Assembly: GCF_000349325.1 (NCBI RefSeq)
Contig: NC_020504.1
Coordinates: forward strand, 806,001-870,000
From: Streptomyces davaonensis JCM 4913
Lineage (GTDB): Bacteria; Actinomycetota; Actinomycetes; Streptomycetales; Streptomycetaceae
Direction: 5' to 3'
DNA: 64,000 nucleotides
Shown here: positions 32,410 through 40,795 of the stretch, in pieces
Layout of the letters: every line of letters begins with the position of its first letter
How positions within the stretch are numbered: the first letter of the stretch is position 1
Notes under the pieces: model-generated
What the model was told of the DNA's origin: nothing
What the model saw: only the letters and a program-made list of their open reading frames with translations
Database searches by the model: none
Position numbers and translations under genes: made by a program

Positions 32410-34527
32410 ATGAAGCGGATCTTATGCACCACCGCGCTGACGGTGGGCGCGCTCATCGCCGCGCTCGGCCTGCCGGCCGGGGCGGCCCAGGCCGACACCA
32501 GACCCCGTATCGATCTGCGGGTGCTGGTCGTCAGCGACGGCGGTCCGTCGACGGACGCGATAGCCGCCGAACTGGAGGTGGCGGGAACCCCGTACACCGA
32601 GATCGACCTCACCAGCGCCGACCGGCCGGTGATCGACGCGGAACTGCTCGCGGACACCGTCGACGGCCGGCCCCGGGCGAAGTTCCAGGCGGTCGTGCTG
32701 CCCAGCGACAACCCGTTCGCGGCCGGATCGGCCGAGATGGCCGCCCTGGTCGCCTATGAGCAGACGTACGACATCCCGCAGGTCGACGCCTACACCTACG
32801 CGCGTCCAGAGGCCGGGCTGAAGTACCCCGTCGAGGGCGGCTACGCGGGCAGCGCCGACGGGATGCGGGCGGAGGTCACGGCGGCCGGGCTCGCCGGACC
32901 CTTCGGATATCTCGACGGTGCGGTGCCCTTCGAGGACAACTCCCCCACCGTGGGCGAGAGTTACGCCTACCTGTCGACGCCGGTCGCCGGTGCCGACTTC
33001 ACTCCCTACGTCGAGGCGACGATCCCCGGGACGCAGCGGCGGGGCTCGCTGGTGGGCGAGTACCGGCACGACGGGCGCCGTGAGCTGGTCGTCACCTTCG
33101 TCTACAACCAGTACCAGCAGCAGTTCCGGCTGCTGGCCCGCGGAATCGTGGAGTGGCTGACGGGCGGGGTCCACCTGGGCGCGTCCCGGAACTACTTCGC
33201 CGTCCATGTGGACGACGTCTTCGCCGCCGACGACCGCTGGAACACCGAGCTGAACTGCACTCCCGGTGACGTCGACTGTCCCGAGGGGGCGGGTACGCCC
33301 GACCCGATCCGGATGACGCCCGAGGACGTGTCCTACGCCGCCGACTGGCAGGACAGCCACGGCTTCACGCTGGACCTGGCCTACAACGGCGCGGGCAGTG
33401 TCGAGCACCGCGAGGACCACGGCGGCGCCGACCCGCTCGCCGACCGGTTCCTCGCCGAGCGCGCCCGGTTCCGCTGGCTCAACCACACCTACACGCACGC
33501 CTTCCTCGGCTGCGAACAGGACACCACCGTCGTGCCGTGGCGCTGCGCCACCGAGGCCGACGGCAGCGTCCGCTGGGTGAGCCGCAACGCCATCGCCGAC
33601 GAGATCGCCACCAACCGGGTCTGGGGCCAGAACGCCGGACTGCCGCTGGAGAACGACGAGGTGGTCACCGGGGAGCACTCGGGCCTGCGGGTGCTGCCGC
33701 AGCAGAGCGACGACAACCCGAACCTGGCGCTCGCGCTCGACGACACCGACATCGCCTGGCTCGGCTCCGACAACTCCCGCGAGCCCGGACAGCGGCAGGT
33801 CGGCCCGGCGGTCACCGTGCCCCGCCACCCGATGAACGTCTTCTACAACGCGGGCCGGGCCGCCGAGCAGGTCGACGAGTACAACTGGATCTACACCGGC
33901 CGCGCCCAGGGCGGCAGCGGCATCTGCGAGGACAACCCGGCGACCTCCACCTGTCTGGACCAGCCGCTGGACACCGCGACCGGGTACGCCGAGTACATCG
34001 TGCCGCTGGAGACGCGGACGGCCCTCGGCCATGTCCTCTCGGGCGATCCGCGGCCGCACTACATCCACCAGTCGAACCTCGCCGAGGACCGCATCGCCTA
34101 TCCGGTGCTGAACGGCGTACTCGACGGCTACGCAGGGTTGTTCGCCACCGACACCCCCGTGGTGAATCTGCGCATGAAGGACATCGGCGTCGAGCTACAG
34201 CGCCGTACGGCCTGGCAGGCGGCGCTGGACGACGGACAGGTCACGGCCTACCTGATCGGTGACACGGTCACCGTCGAGGCCCCGGACGGGGTCGCGGTCA
34301 CCGCGACCATGCCCACCGGCACCACTCTGGCCGGCGCCGCGTTCGGCGAGCCCTACGCCGGTGAGCGGTCGGGGTGGACGCCGTCCGCCGGGACCCCGCT
34401 CACCCTGAGCCTGCCGTCGTCCGCGCCTCCCGCGCCCACGGCCTCGGGCACCGACTCGGCGACGGTCACGGACCCGGCGCCCGACACCTTCGTCCCGCGA
34501 GGGACGAGAGAGCCCTCGGCGAGCTGA
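32410..34527 (+). CDS. secreted Agd3-like polysaccharide deacetylase (CE18-like)
   Basis: 705 residues from the ATG at 32410 with GGGGAGGGG 10-18 bp upstream. Signal peptide about 1-29 (TTALTVGALIAALGLPAGAAQA). Residues about 33-255 (VLVVSDGGPSTDAIAAELEVAGTPY) resemble the N-terminal carbohydrate-binding region of Agd3. The deacetylase part has HVDDVF (266-271), where Asp would bind metal, and NHTYTH (358-363), the His-x3-His metal motif. A C-terminal beta domain follows. Agd3 removes N-acetyl groups from fungal galactosaminogalactan. Here it heads an operon with PelF-, Sph3- and GH114-like genes. Codon 5 is TTA (32422-32424), so translation should need the bldA tRNA. CE18 assignment is by motif and context. 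Confidence 0.75.
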   Translation: MKRILCTTALTVGALIAALGLPAGAAQADTRPRIDLRVLVVSDGGPSTDAIAAELEVAGTPYTEIDLTSADRPVIDAELLADTVDGRPRAKFQAVVLPSDNPFAAGSAEMAALVAYEQTYDIPQVDAYTYARPEAGLKYPVEGGYAGSADGMRAEVTAAGLAGPFGYLDGAVPFEDNSPTVGESYAYLSTPVAGADFTPYVEATIPGTQRRGSLVGEYRHDGRRELVVTFVYNQYQQQFRLLARGIVEWLTGGVHLGASRNYFAVHVDDVFAADDRWNTELNCTPGDVDCPEGAGTPDPIRMTPEDVSYAADWQDSHGFTLDLAYNGAGSVEHREDHGGADPLADRFLAERARFRWLNHTYTHAFLGCEQDTTVVPWRCATEADGSVRWVSRNAIADEIATNRVWGQNAGLPLENDEVVTGEHSGLRVLPQQSDDNPNLALALDDTDIAWLGSDNSREPGQRQVGPAVTVPRHPMNVFYNAGRAAEQVDEYNWIYTGRAQGGSGICEDNPATSTCLDQPLDTATGYAEYIVPLETRTALGHVLSGDPRPHYIHQSNLAEDRIAYPVLNGVLDGYAGLFATDTPVVNLRMKDIGVELQRRTAWQAALDDGQVTAYLIGDTVTVEAPDGVAVTATMPTGTTLAGAAFGEPYAGERSGWTPSAGTPLTLSLPSSAPPAPTASGTDSATVTDPAPDTFVPRGTREPSAS

Positions 34528-34613
34528 ACGGCGCACCGCACCGAGGTCCCGGCCGCCCACCGCGCCGCCGGGACCGGAACGACCACCCCACACCTCGGCC
34601 GTGGAGCCCATGG

Positions 34614-36104
34614 ATGCACGTTCACCACGGCGCGCGACGCTCGGACGCGACGCGTGTCACCCTGCTCACCGAAGGCACCTACCCGCACAGCCACGGCGGC
34701 GTGAGCGTCTGGTGCGACCAGCTCGTGCGCGGCATGCCGGACCTGGAGTTCGACGTCGTCGCCGTCACCGGCACCGGCCATGAACCCGTCGTATGGGAGC
34801 TGCCCTCCCAGGTGTCCCGCGTCTGGTCCGTGCCGATGTGGGGCGCGCCCCCGGAGGGCGAGCCGCCCCGCGGGCGGGCGCGGCGGCGGCTCGCCCACTC
34901 CTACGAGCGGTTTCTCGCCGCGCTGCTCGACCCCTGCGCCGAGGACGGTTTCGCCCCCGCGCTGTACACGATGGCGCGGGCCGCGGCGGACGGCACCCTC
35001 AGCCCTTTTCTCCGCGGTGACCGGGCGGTCTCGGTGCTGGCCTCGGTGTGGAACCGCCCCGGTCTCGTGGTGCGGGAGGCCCGGCCCTCGCTGCACGACG
35101 CGCTGACCGCCACCGGACTGCTGGAGCACGCCCTGCGCCCACTGACCGCTCCAGTGCCCAGCGACGGCGTGACCCACGCGGTGAGCGGCGGAGTCGCGGT
35201 CCTCCCCGGACTCGCGGCGCTGGAACGTCACGGCACTCCGCTGCTGCTGACCGAGCACGGCGTCTACTTGCGTGAGCGCTATCTCGGCTACCGCACCGCT
35301 CCCTATCGCTGGCCGGTGAAGGCCGTGGTGCTGGGCTTCTTCCGGCTGCTGGCGGAGGAGACCTACCGCAGGGCCGCGCTGATCACGCCGGGCAACCGCT
35401 ACAACCGGCTGTGGGAGGAGCAGGGGGGCGCGGCACCGGAGTCGATCCGGACCGTCTACAACGGCGTGGATCCGGCGGCGTTCCCGCCCGCCGGGCCCGA
35501 ACCGGAGGGGCTGACCCTCAGCTGGGCGGGCCGGGTCGACCCGATCAAGGACCTGGAGACCCTCATCCGCGCGTTCTCCCTCGTACGCGAACAACTGCCG
35601 GACGTCCGACTGCGGTTGTTCGGCGGGACTCCTCGCGGCGGTGAGGCCTACCGGGAACGCTGTGAGGCGCTGGCCGCCGAGTTGGGGCACGCGGACGCGG
35701 TGACCTTCGAGGGCCGGGTCGACGACATCAAGGACGCCTACGCGGCGGGGTCCGTCGTGATGCTCTCCAGCATCAGCGAGGGCTTCCCGTTCACGCTGAT
35801 CGAGGCGATGTCCTGCGGCCGGGCCACCGTGTCCACGGACGTCGGCGGTGTCCGCGAGGCCGTCGGCGACACGGGGCTCGTGGTGCCGCCGAGGGATCCC
35901 GCCGCCATGGCGGCCGCCGCGCTGGAACTGCTGGCCGCGCCCAAACGGCGGGCGGCGATGGGCGAGGCGGCCCGGCTGCGAGTGATCGAGCAGTTCACCC
36001 TGCGGCGGACCATCGACACCTTCCGCGCCATCTATCAGGACCTTCCCTACATGGAACGGGTGTTGACACCGGAGTCGGAGCCGGAGAGGAGCCTCGCCCT
36101 ATGA
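34614..36104 (+). CDS. PelF-like GT4 glycosyltransferase
   Basis: 496 residues from the ATG at 34614 with GGAG 7 bp upstream. The start VTLLTEGTYPHSHGGVSVWCDQLV, the middle LLLTEHGVYLRERYL and VYNGVDP, and LSWAGRVDPIKDLETLIRAF closely follow PelF, the cytoplasmic GT4 enzyme that polymerises the galactosamine-rich Pel polysaccharide from UDP-GalNAc/GlcNAc. The GT4 E-x7-E motif is Glu389 and Glu397 (EGFPFTLIE). It overlaps the next gene by ATGA, pointing to tight coupling with the membrane protein. It probably forms the polymer of the cluster. The sugar donor is inferred. Confidence 0.82.
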   Translation: MHVHHGARRSDATRVTLLTEGTYPHSHGGVSVWCDQLVRGMPDLEFDVVAVTGTGHEPVVWELPSQVSRVWSVPMWGAPPEGEPPRGRARRRLAHSYERFLAALLDPCAEDGFAPALYTMARAAADGTLSPFLRGDRAVSVLASVWNRPGLVVREARPSLHDALTATGLLEHALRPLTAPVPSDGVTHAVSGGVAVLPGLAALERHGTPLLLTEHGVYLRERYLGYRTAPYRWPVKAVVLGFFRLLAEETYRRAALITPGNRYNRLWEEQGGAAPESIRTVYNGVDPAAFPPAGPEPEGLTLSWAGRVDPIKDLETLIRAFSLVREQLPDVRLRLFGGTPRGGEAYRERCEALAAELGHADAVTFEGRVDDIKDAYAAGSVVMLSSISEGFPFTLIEAMSCGRATVSTDVGGVREAVGDTGLVVPPRDPAAMAAAALELLAAPKRRAAMGEAARLRVIEQFTLRRTIDTFRAIYQDLPYMERVLTPESEPERSLAL

Positions 36105-37456
36105 GCGGCCCCATGGCTCTCGAACCCGGCGGCACCGGGCAGGACACGCTCGCCCTCCGCCTCGCCGACGACTCCACCCTGGCGCTGCGGCTCCCGGACC
36201 GAGGCACGCACCGCGCCGAGGTGGACGGGCTGGCCGCCGAACTGGCCGACCGGATCGGCCCCGCCGTCCATCCCTACGAGGTGGCCGCGCTGCTGGAGTC
36301 GGAGGGCCTGACCGCCGCGGTGGTCAAGGAACGGTACGGGCACCGCGACATCTTCACGCTCGCCTCCGCCCTGTACGAGCGGGTCCCCCGGTCCTTTCCG
36401 GAGCCCACCCCCACGGCCGACCCCTGGCGGCCCGACCATGTGCGCTGTCTGCTGCGCGGGGTGCTCTTCGCGCTGCCCGGCCTCGCCTACCTCCTCGCGG
36501 CACCGCTGTGGCACGCCTCGGAGCACGCCACGGCACTGATCCTGGCGGGGCTCGTCTCCTGGGCGTGGGGGCAGGGGCTGGGCCACCGGGCCCACCTGCG
36601 CCGGGCGGTGGGGCGCCGCGAGGCGGGCCGTACGCTGCTCCTCGGCGCTCCGGTGGGCGCGGCCCTGGCTACAGCCTGCGCCGCGGTGCCCGCGCAGGGC
36701 GGACCGGTCACCCTGCTCGCGGCGGCGCAGTCGGTCTATCTGGCCGCGGCGGGCGTGCTGTTGGTGCTCGGCGCGGAGTGGCTGTTGCTGGCCGCGCTGA
36801 GTCCGCTGATCGCCGGTTCAGCCGTACTGCCGTGGTGGGAGCCCGGCCAACTGCTGCGCGCCGGGCTGCCCTTGCTCGCACTGCTCGCCACTCTCGCCGT
36901 CACCGCCCACGCCCTGCGCTCCGCCGTCACCGCCCCGGCCGCCACCGGCGCTCCCCCGCCACCGGTCCACCGGTCGCTGCCGTACGGCCTGTTCGGGCTC
37001 GCGGCCGCGATCCTGGTGCTGCTGGAGGGCCGCCGGCATCCGTACGCGGTGATCGCGCTGACCGTGTCCATGGGTCCCGCCGAGTGGCTGCTGTACCGCT
37101 ACCGGGGACTGTCCGTCGGCGCCCTGCGCGCAGCCGCCACTCCCCTCGGATTCCTGTGGCGCTCGGCCGGAGTCCTCGGCCTGTGCCTGCTCGCCTATCT
37201 CCTGCTCCTGCTGCCCGCGGCGCTGCTCACCGACAGCGATCCGGTGGCGCTGCTGCCGCTCGCGGCCACCTTGTGGACGGCGCTGCTGCTCCAGGCGTTC
37301 GGTACGGCCTGGCCGCCGGCGGCGATCTGCCTGACCGCCGCGGCCTGCGCCGCCGCCGTGCCCCCGGACCACCTCTGCCTGCCCTACGGGGCGGCGGCCC
37401 TGTGTCTCGCGCTCTGTGTGCTGCGGACGCTGGGCCGACCCGCTCCCCATGTCTGA
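36101..37456 (+). CDS. polytopic membrane protein, PelG-like by position and topology
   Basis: 451 residues starting in the ATGA overlap with the PelF-like gene. Residues 1-110 are soluble and include VHPYEVAALLESEGLTAAVV then ERYGHRDIFTLASALYERVPR, a conserved-looking domain. From about 117 on there are eleven to twelve hydrophobic helices. PelG, which always goes with PelF, is a 12-helix transporter of about 450 residues, so length and context match, though I see no sequence motif that proves homology. It may export the polymer across the plasma membrane. No other export gene is in the cluster. Confidence 0.6.
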   Translation: MSGPMALEPGGTGQDTLALRLADDSTLALRLPDRGTHRAEVDGLAAELADRIGPAVHPYEVAALLESEGLTAAVVKERYGHRDIFTLASALYERVPRSFPEPTPTADPWRPDHVRCLLRGVLFALPGLAYLLAAPLWHASEHATALILAGLVSWAWGQGLGHRAHLRRAVGRREAGRTLLLGAPVGAALATACAAVPAQGGPVTLLAAAQSVYLAAAGVLLVLGAEWLLLAALSPLIAGSAVLPWWEPGQLLRAGLPLLALLATLAVTAHALRSAVTAPAATGAPPPPVHRSLPYGLFGLAAAILVLLEGRRHPYAVIALTVSMGPAEWLLYRYRGLSVGALRAAATPLGFLWRSAGVLGLCLLAYLLLLLPAALLTDSDPVALLPLAATLWTALLLQAFGTAWPPAAICLTAAACAAAVPPDHLCLPYGAAALCLALCVLRTLGRPAPHV

Positions 37457-37489
37457 GTCCCGTTTCAACCCTCCGGAAGGACCCCCGAG

Positions 37490-38491
37490 TTGACCTCCGC
37501 ACCGCTCGCCGCCGTCACCGGAGCCGAGGGTTTCATCGGCTCCCACCTCACCGAGACGCTCGTCGCCTCCGGGCACCGGGTGAGGGCGATGGCCCAGTAC
37601 AACTCCTTCTCCTCCTACGGCTGGCTGGAGACCCTGGCACCGGACGTCCTGGAGCACGTCGAGATCGTCCTCGGCGACGTCCGGGACCCCGGCTCGGTCC
37701 GCGGCCTGATGGAAGGCGCCGACTGCGTCTACCACCTGGCCGCCCTCATCGCGATCCCGTACTCCTACCAGGCGCCGCACAGCTACGTGGACACCAACGT
37801 CACCGGCACCCTCAACGTGCTGGAGGCCGCGCGCGCCCTCGGCACGCCCCGCCTGGTGCACACCTCCACCAGCGAGACCTACGGCACCGCGCAGACCGTG
37901 CCGATCACCGAGGAGCACCCCATCAACACCCAGTCCCCGTACGCCGCTTCGAAGGCGGGCGGCGACCGGCTGGCCGACAGCTACCACGCCAGCTTCGGCA
38001 CTCCCGTGGTGACGCTGCGGCCGTTCAACACCTTCGGTCCGCGCCAGTCGATGCGGGCCGTCATCCCCACGGTGATCGGCCAGGTCGCCGCCGGGGAACG
38101 GACGATCACCCTCGGCGATCTGCGTCCCACCCGGGACTTCACCTACGTCAAGGACACCGCGCGGGCGTTCCTCGCGGTGGGCACCGCGCCCGCCGAGCAG
38201 GTGGTGGGCCGCACCCTCAACGCCGGTACCGGCGGCGAGATCTCGGTCGGCGACCTGGTCGCGCTGATCGGCAAGGTGATGGACACCGCCCTCGACGTGC
38301 GGGAGGACACCGAGCGGCTGCGGCCCGCCGCCTCCGAGGTGATGCGGCTGGTCGCGGACGCCTCCCGGCTGACCGCGGCCACCGGCTGGCAGCCCGCGCA
38401 CACGCTGGAGGAAGGGCTCGCCCACACCGTGGAGTTCTTCCGCGACCCGGCCAATCTGGCCCGCTACAAGACCGGCATCTACAACATCTGA
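37490..38491 (+). CDS. NAD-dependent nucleotide-sugar 4,6-dehydratase/epimerase (LegB-like extended SDR)
   Basis: 333 residues from a TTG at 37490 with GGAAGG 11 bp upstream. Cofactor motif GAEGFIG (11-17); catalytic Tyr151 and Lys155 (SPYAASK) with TSTSETYGTA before them. The segments RAMAQYNSFSSYGWLE, PFNTFGPRQSMRAVIPT and PTRDFTYVKDTARAF are close to LegB-type UDP/GDP-GlcNAc 4,6-dehydratases and to UDP-glucose/GlcNAc 4-epimerases. It supplies an activated sugar for the PelF-like enzyme or a side group. Whether it dehydrates or epimerises cannot be settled by eye. Confidence 0.85.
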   Translation: MTSAPLAAVTGAEGFIGSHLTETLVASGHRVRAMAQYNSFSSYGWLETLAPDVLEHVEIVLGDVRDPGSVRGLMEGADCVYHLAALIAIPYSYQAPHSYVDTNVTGTLNVLEAARALGTPRLVHTSTSETYGTAQTVPITEEHPINTQSPYAASKAGGDRLADSYHASFGTPVVTLRPFNTFGPRQSMRAVIPTVIGQVAAGERTITLGDLRPTRDFTYVKDTARAFLAVGTAPAEQVVGRTLNAGTGGEISVGDLVALIGKVMDTALDVREDTERLRPAASEVMRLVADASRLTAATGWQPAHTLEEGLAHTVEFFRDPANLARYKTGIYNI

Positions 38492-38524
38492 ACCCCCCAC
38501 CCGTTTCATGAAGGAGCAGTCCCC

Positions 38525-39238
38525 ATGCACGCAGTGATCCTGGCGGGCGGCAAGGGCGTCCGGTTGCGGCCCTACACCACGGCCCTGCCCAAGCCGCTCG
38601 TCCCCATCGGCGATCAGCACGCCATCCTGGAGATCGTGCTGCGCCAGCTCTCGGCGTCCGGCTTCACCCACTGCACCCTCGCCATCGGCCATCTCGGGGA
38701 GATCATCCGCGCCTACGTCGGCGACGGCTCGCAGTGGGGCATGAACGTCTCCTACGCCACCGAGGACAGCCCCCTCGGCACGATGGGCCCGCTGCTGGCG
38801 TTGCGCGACCAACTGCCGGAGACCTTCCTGGTCATGAACGGCGACATCCTCACCGATCTCGACTACGCCGACGTACTGCACCGGCACCGGGAGTCGGGCG
38901 CGCCGCTGACCATCGCCACCTACGCGCGCAAGGTGCACATCGACTTCGGGGTGCTGACCACCGACGCCAGCCGGGTGGTGGCTTTCACCGAGAAGCCGAG
39001 CATGGACTACCGGGTCTCGATGGGCGTCTACGGCCTGTCCCGCGCCACCCTCGACTCCTACACCCCCGGCCTGCCGCTCGGCTTCGACGAGCTGGTCCTG
39101 GATCTGCTGGCGGACCAACGCCCGCCGTACGCCTACGAGTTCGACGGGTACTGGCTGGACATCGGGCGGCCCGACGACTACGACCGGGCGAACGCGGAGT
39201 TCACCAGCCGCAAGTCGCTTCTGCTCAAGGGAGCCTGA
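38525..39238 (+). CDS. sugar-1-phosphate nucleotidylyltransferase
   Basis: 237 residues. The N-terminal MHAVILAGGKGVRLRPYTTALPKPLVPIGD contains the pyrophosphorylase signature GGKGVRLRP with the catalytic Arg and PKPL lysine; NGDILTD carries the metal aspartate. The length corresponds to the short LegF/RfbF-like type without a C-terminal beta-helix. It forms an NDP-sugar from NTP and a hexose-1-phosphate. Located between two SDR genes and separated by only 33 and 7 bp, it belongs to the same operon. Confidence 0.88.
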   Translation: MHAVILAGGKGVRLRPYTTALPKPLVPIGDQHAILEIVLRQLSASGFTHCTLAIGHLGEIIRAYVGDGSQWGMNVSYATEDSPLGTMGPLLALRDQLPETFLVMNGDILTDLDYADVLHRHRESGAPLTIATYARKVHIDFGVLTTDASRVVAFTEKPSMDYRVSMGVYGLSRATLDSYTPGLPLGFDELVLDLLADQRPPYAYEFDGYWLDIGRPDDYDRANAEFTSRKSLLLKGA

Positions 39239-39245
39239 GCACCGT

Positions 39246-40139
39246 ATGCGCATTCTCGTCCTGGGCCGCACCGGCTATCTGGGCGGCCATGTCGTCGAGC
39301 GACTGCGGGCCCTGCCGGGCACGCGGGTGCTCGGCGGCGGGCGCTCCGCCGACGCCGACCATCGCATCGACCTCGCCTCGGCCGACCCCGAACAGCTGGC
39401 GAAGACCCTGGCGTCGGCGGCACCCGACGCCGTGGTCAACTGCGCCGGAGCCGTCGCGGGTGACGCCGTCACGCTCGCCGAGGTCAACACCCGTGGCCCC
39501 GCCGTGCTGTGCGCGGCGCTGCGGGCGGTGGCACCGGCGGCGCGCCTGGTCCATCTGGGCTCGGCCGCCGAGTACGGGCCCGGCGCGCCCGGCGTTCCGG
39601 TCACCGAGTCGGCGCCGACCAGCCCGGTCGGCCCGTACGGCGCGACCAAGCTCGCGGGCACGGCCTGCGTGATGGCCTCCGGCCTCGACGCGGTGGTCCT
39701 GCGCGTGGGCAACCCGGTAGGGCCGGGCGCACCGGCCGCCGGGCTGCCGGGCCGGGTCGCCGCACTGCTCCGCGAGGCGGGACCCGGCCCCGAGGCGGTG
39801 CTGCGGCTCGGCGATCTGTCGGCCTACCGCGACTTCGTCGACGTACGGGATCTGGCGCGCGCGGTGGAGCTGGCTGTGCGGGCGAGCGGGCCGCTGCCGC
39901 CCGTGCTGAACATCGGCGGCGGGGCGGCGGTGCGGGTGCGCGAACTGGTGCACTCGCTCGCCGAGTTGGCGGGGTTCCGAGGCCGGATCGAGGAGTCCGC
40001 ACCCAGCTCGGCGCGCTCGGCTCAGGTGTCGTGGCAGTGCTCGGACATCACCGCCGCGCACGACGCCCTCGGCTGGCTGCCCGCCCACACCCTGGAGGAG
40101 TCTCTGCACGCTCTGTGGGAGGGCGGCCGAGCACCGTGA
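39246..40139 (+). CDS. NAD-dependent epimerase/reductase (extended SDR)
   Basis: 297 residues, 7 bp after the nucleotidylyltransferase gene. GRTGYLGG (7-14) binds NAD(P); Tyr131 and Lys135 (GPYGATK) are catalytic. The sequence is closest in style to dTDP-4-dehydrorhamnose reductase and short epimerases (ALRAVAPAARLVHLGSAAEYG). As the third nucleotide-sugar gene it may reduce or epimerise the product of the LegB-like enzyme. Its stop codon overlaps the next start (GTGA). Confidence 0.85.
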   Translation: MRILVLGRTGYLGGHVVERLRALPGTRVLGGGRSADADHRIDLASADPEQLAKTLASAAPDAVVNCAGAVAGDAVTLAEVNTRGPAVLCAALRAVAPAARLVHLGSAAEYGPGAPGVPVTESAPTSPVGPYGATKLAGTACVMASGLDAVVLRVGNPVGPGAPAAGLPGRVAALLREAGPGPEAVLRLGDLSAYRDFVDVRDLARAVELAVRASGPLPPVLNIGGGAAVRVRELVHSLAELAGFRGRIEESAPSSARSAQVSWQCSDITAAHDALGWLPAHTLEESLHALWEGGRAP

Positions 40140-40795
40140 GTCTGCTCATTCCGCTGTACGTCCATCCGGCCGAGGACCCGGGCGCCTGGCACCGGCTGAT
40201 CTCGGGCGCCGCCCGCACCTACGGGGTGGTCCTGAACCCGGCGAGCGGACCGGGCCGGGAGCCGGATCCGGCGTTCACGGCGGCGGCTTCGGCGCTGCGT
40301 ACAGCCGGGGCCCGGCTGCTCGGATACGCGGACACGGCCTACGGGCGCCGTGATCCGGCGGAGGTCGTCGCGGACGTGCGCCGGCACCGGGAGTGGTACG
40401 CGGCCGACGGCTGCTTCCTCGACCGGGTGCCCGCCGAACGGGCCGGGCTCCCCGGGTGCCGGAAGATGGTCCGCTCCGTCCGGCGGGCCGGCGTGGACAC
40501 CGTCGTACTCAATCCGGGCGTCCATCCGGCCCCCGGATACACCCGGCTCGCCGATCTGACGGTCACCTTCGAGGGCCACTGGTCGACCTACGTCTCGGCG
40601 TTCAGCCGCCCGGCGTGGACCGCCCGGCATCCGGCCGAGCGGTTCTGTCATCTGGTGTACGGGGTGCCGGAGGCGCTGGTGCCGCTCGCGGTGCGCACGG
40701 CGCACGATCGGGGTGCCGCGGTGTCGGGGCCGGTGACGGGCGAACAGCCCAATCCCTGGGCCGGGTTGACGCCCGCGCTGTCGGGGGTGGAGTGA
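40136..40795 (+). CDS. spherulin-4-like protein (Sph3/GH135-like), cytoplasmic form
   Basis: 219 residues, GTG start at 40136 overlapping the previous stop by 4 bp. The pattern LLIPLYVHPAEDPGAWHRLIS, VVLNPASGPG, LLGYADTAYGRRDPAEV, GCFLDRVPAE, TVVLNPGVHPAPGY and VTFEGHWSTY matches the spherulation-specific family 4 (GH135), whose fungal member Sph3 cleaves galactosaminogalactan. The catalytic Asp of FLDxxP is kept (Asp96) and so is Glu146. But the residue after Asp96 is Arg, where an acidic residue is usual. There is no signal peptide or anchor. It may trim or protect against premature polymer inside the cell, or have lost activity. Confidence 0.75.
   Translation: MSLLIPLYVHPAEDPGAWHRLISGAARTYGVVLNPASGPGREPDPAFTAAASALRTAGARLLGYADTAYGRRDPAEVVADVRRHREWYAADGCFLDRVPAERAGLPGCRKMVRSVRRAGVDTVVLNPGVHPAPGYTRLADLTVTFEGHWSTYVSAFSRPAWTARHPAERFCHLVYGVPEALVPLAVRTAHDRGAAVSGPVTGEQPNPWAGLTPALSGVE

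Noticed and set aside
36818..39271. 817-codon minus-strand frame through the polysaccharide operon
   Set aside because: Antisense shadow: the plus-strand genes in this interval have intact enzyme motifs.
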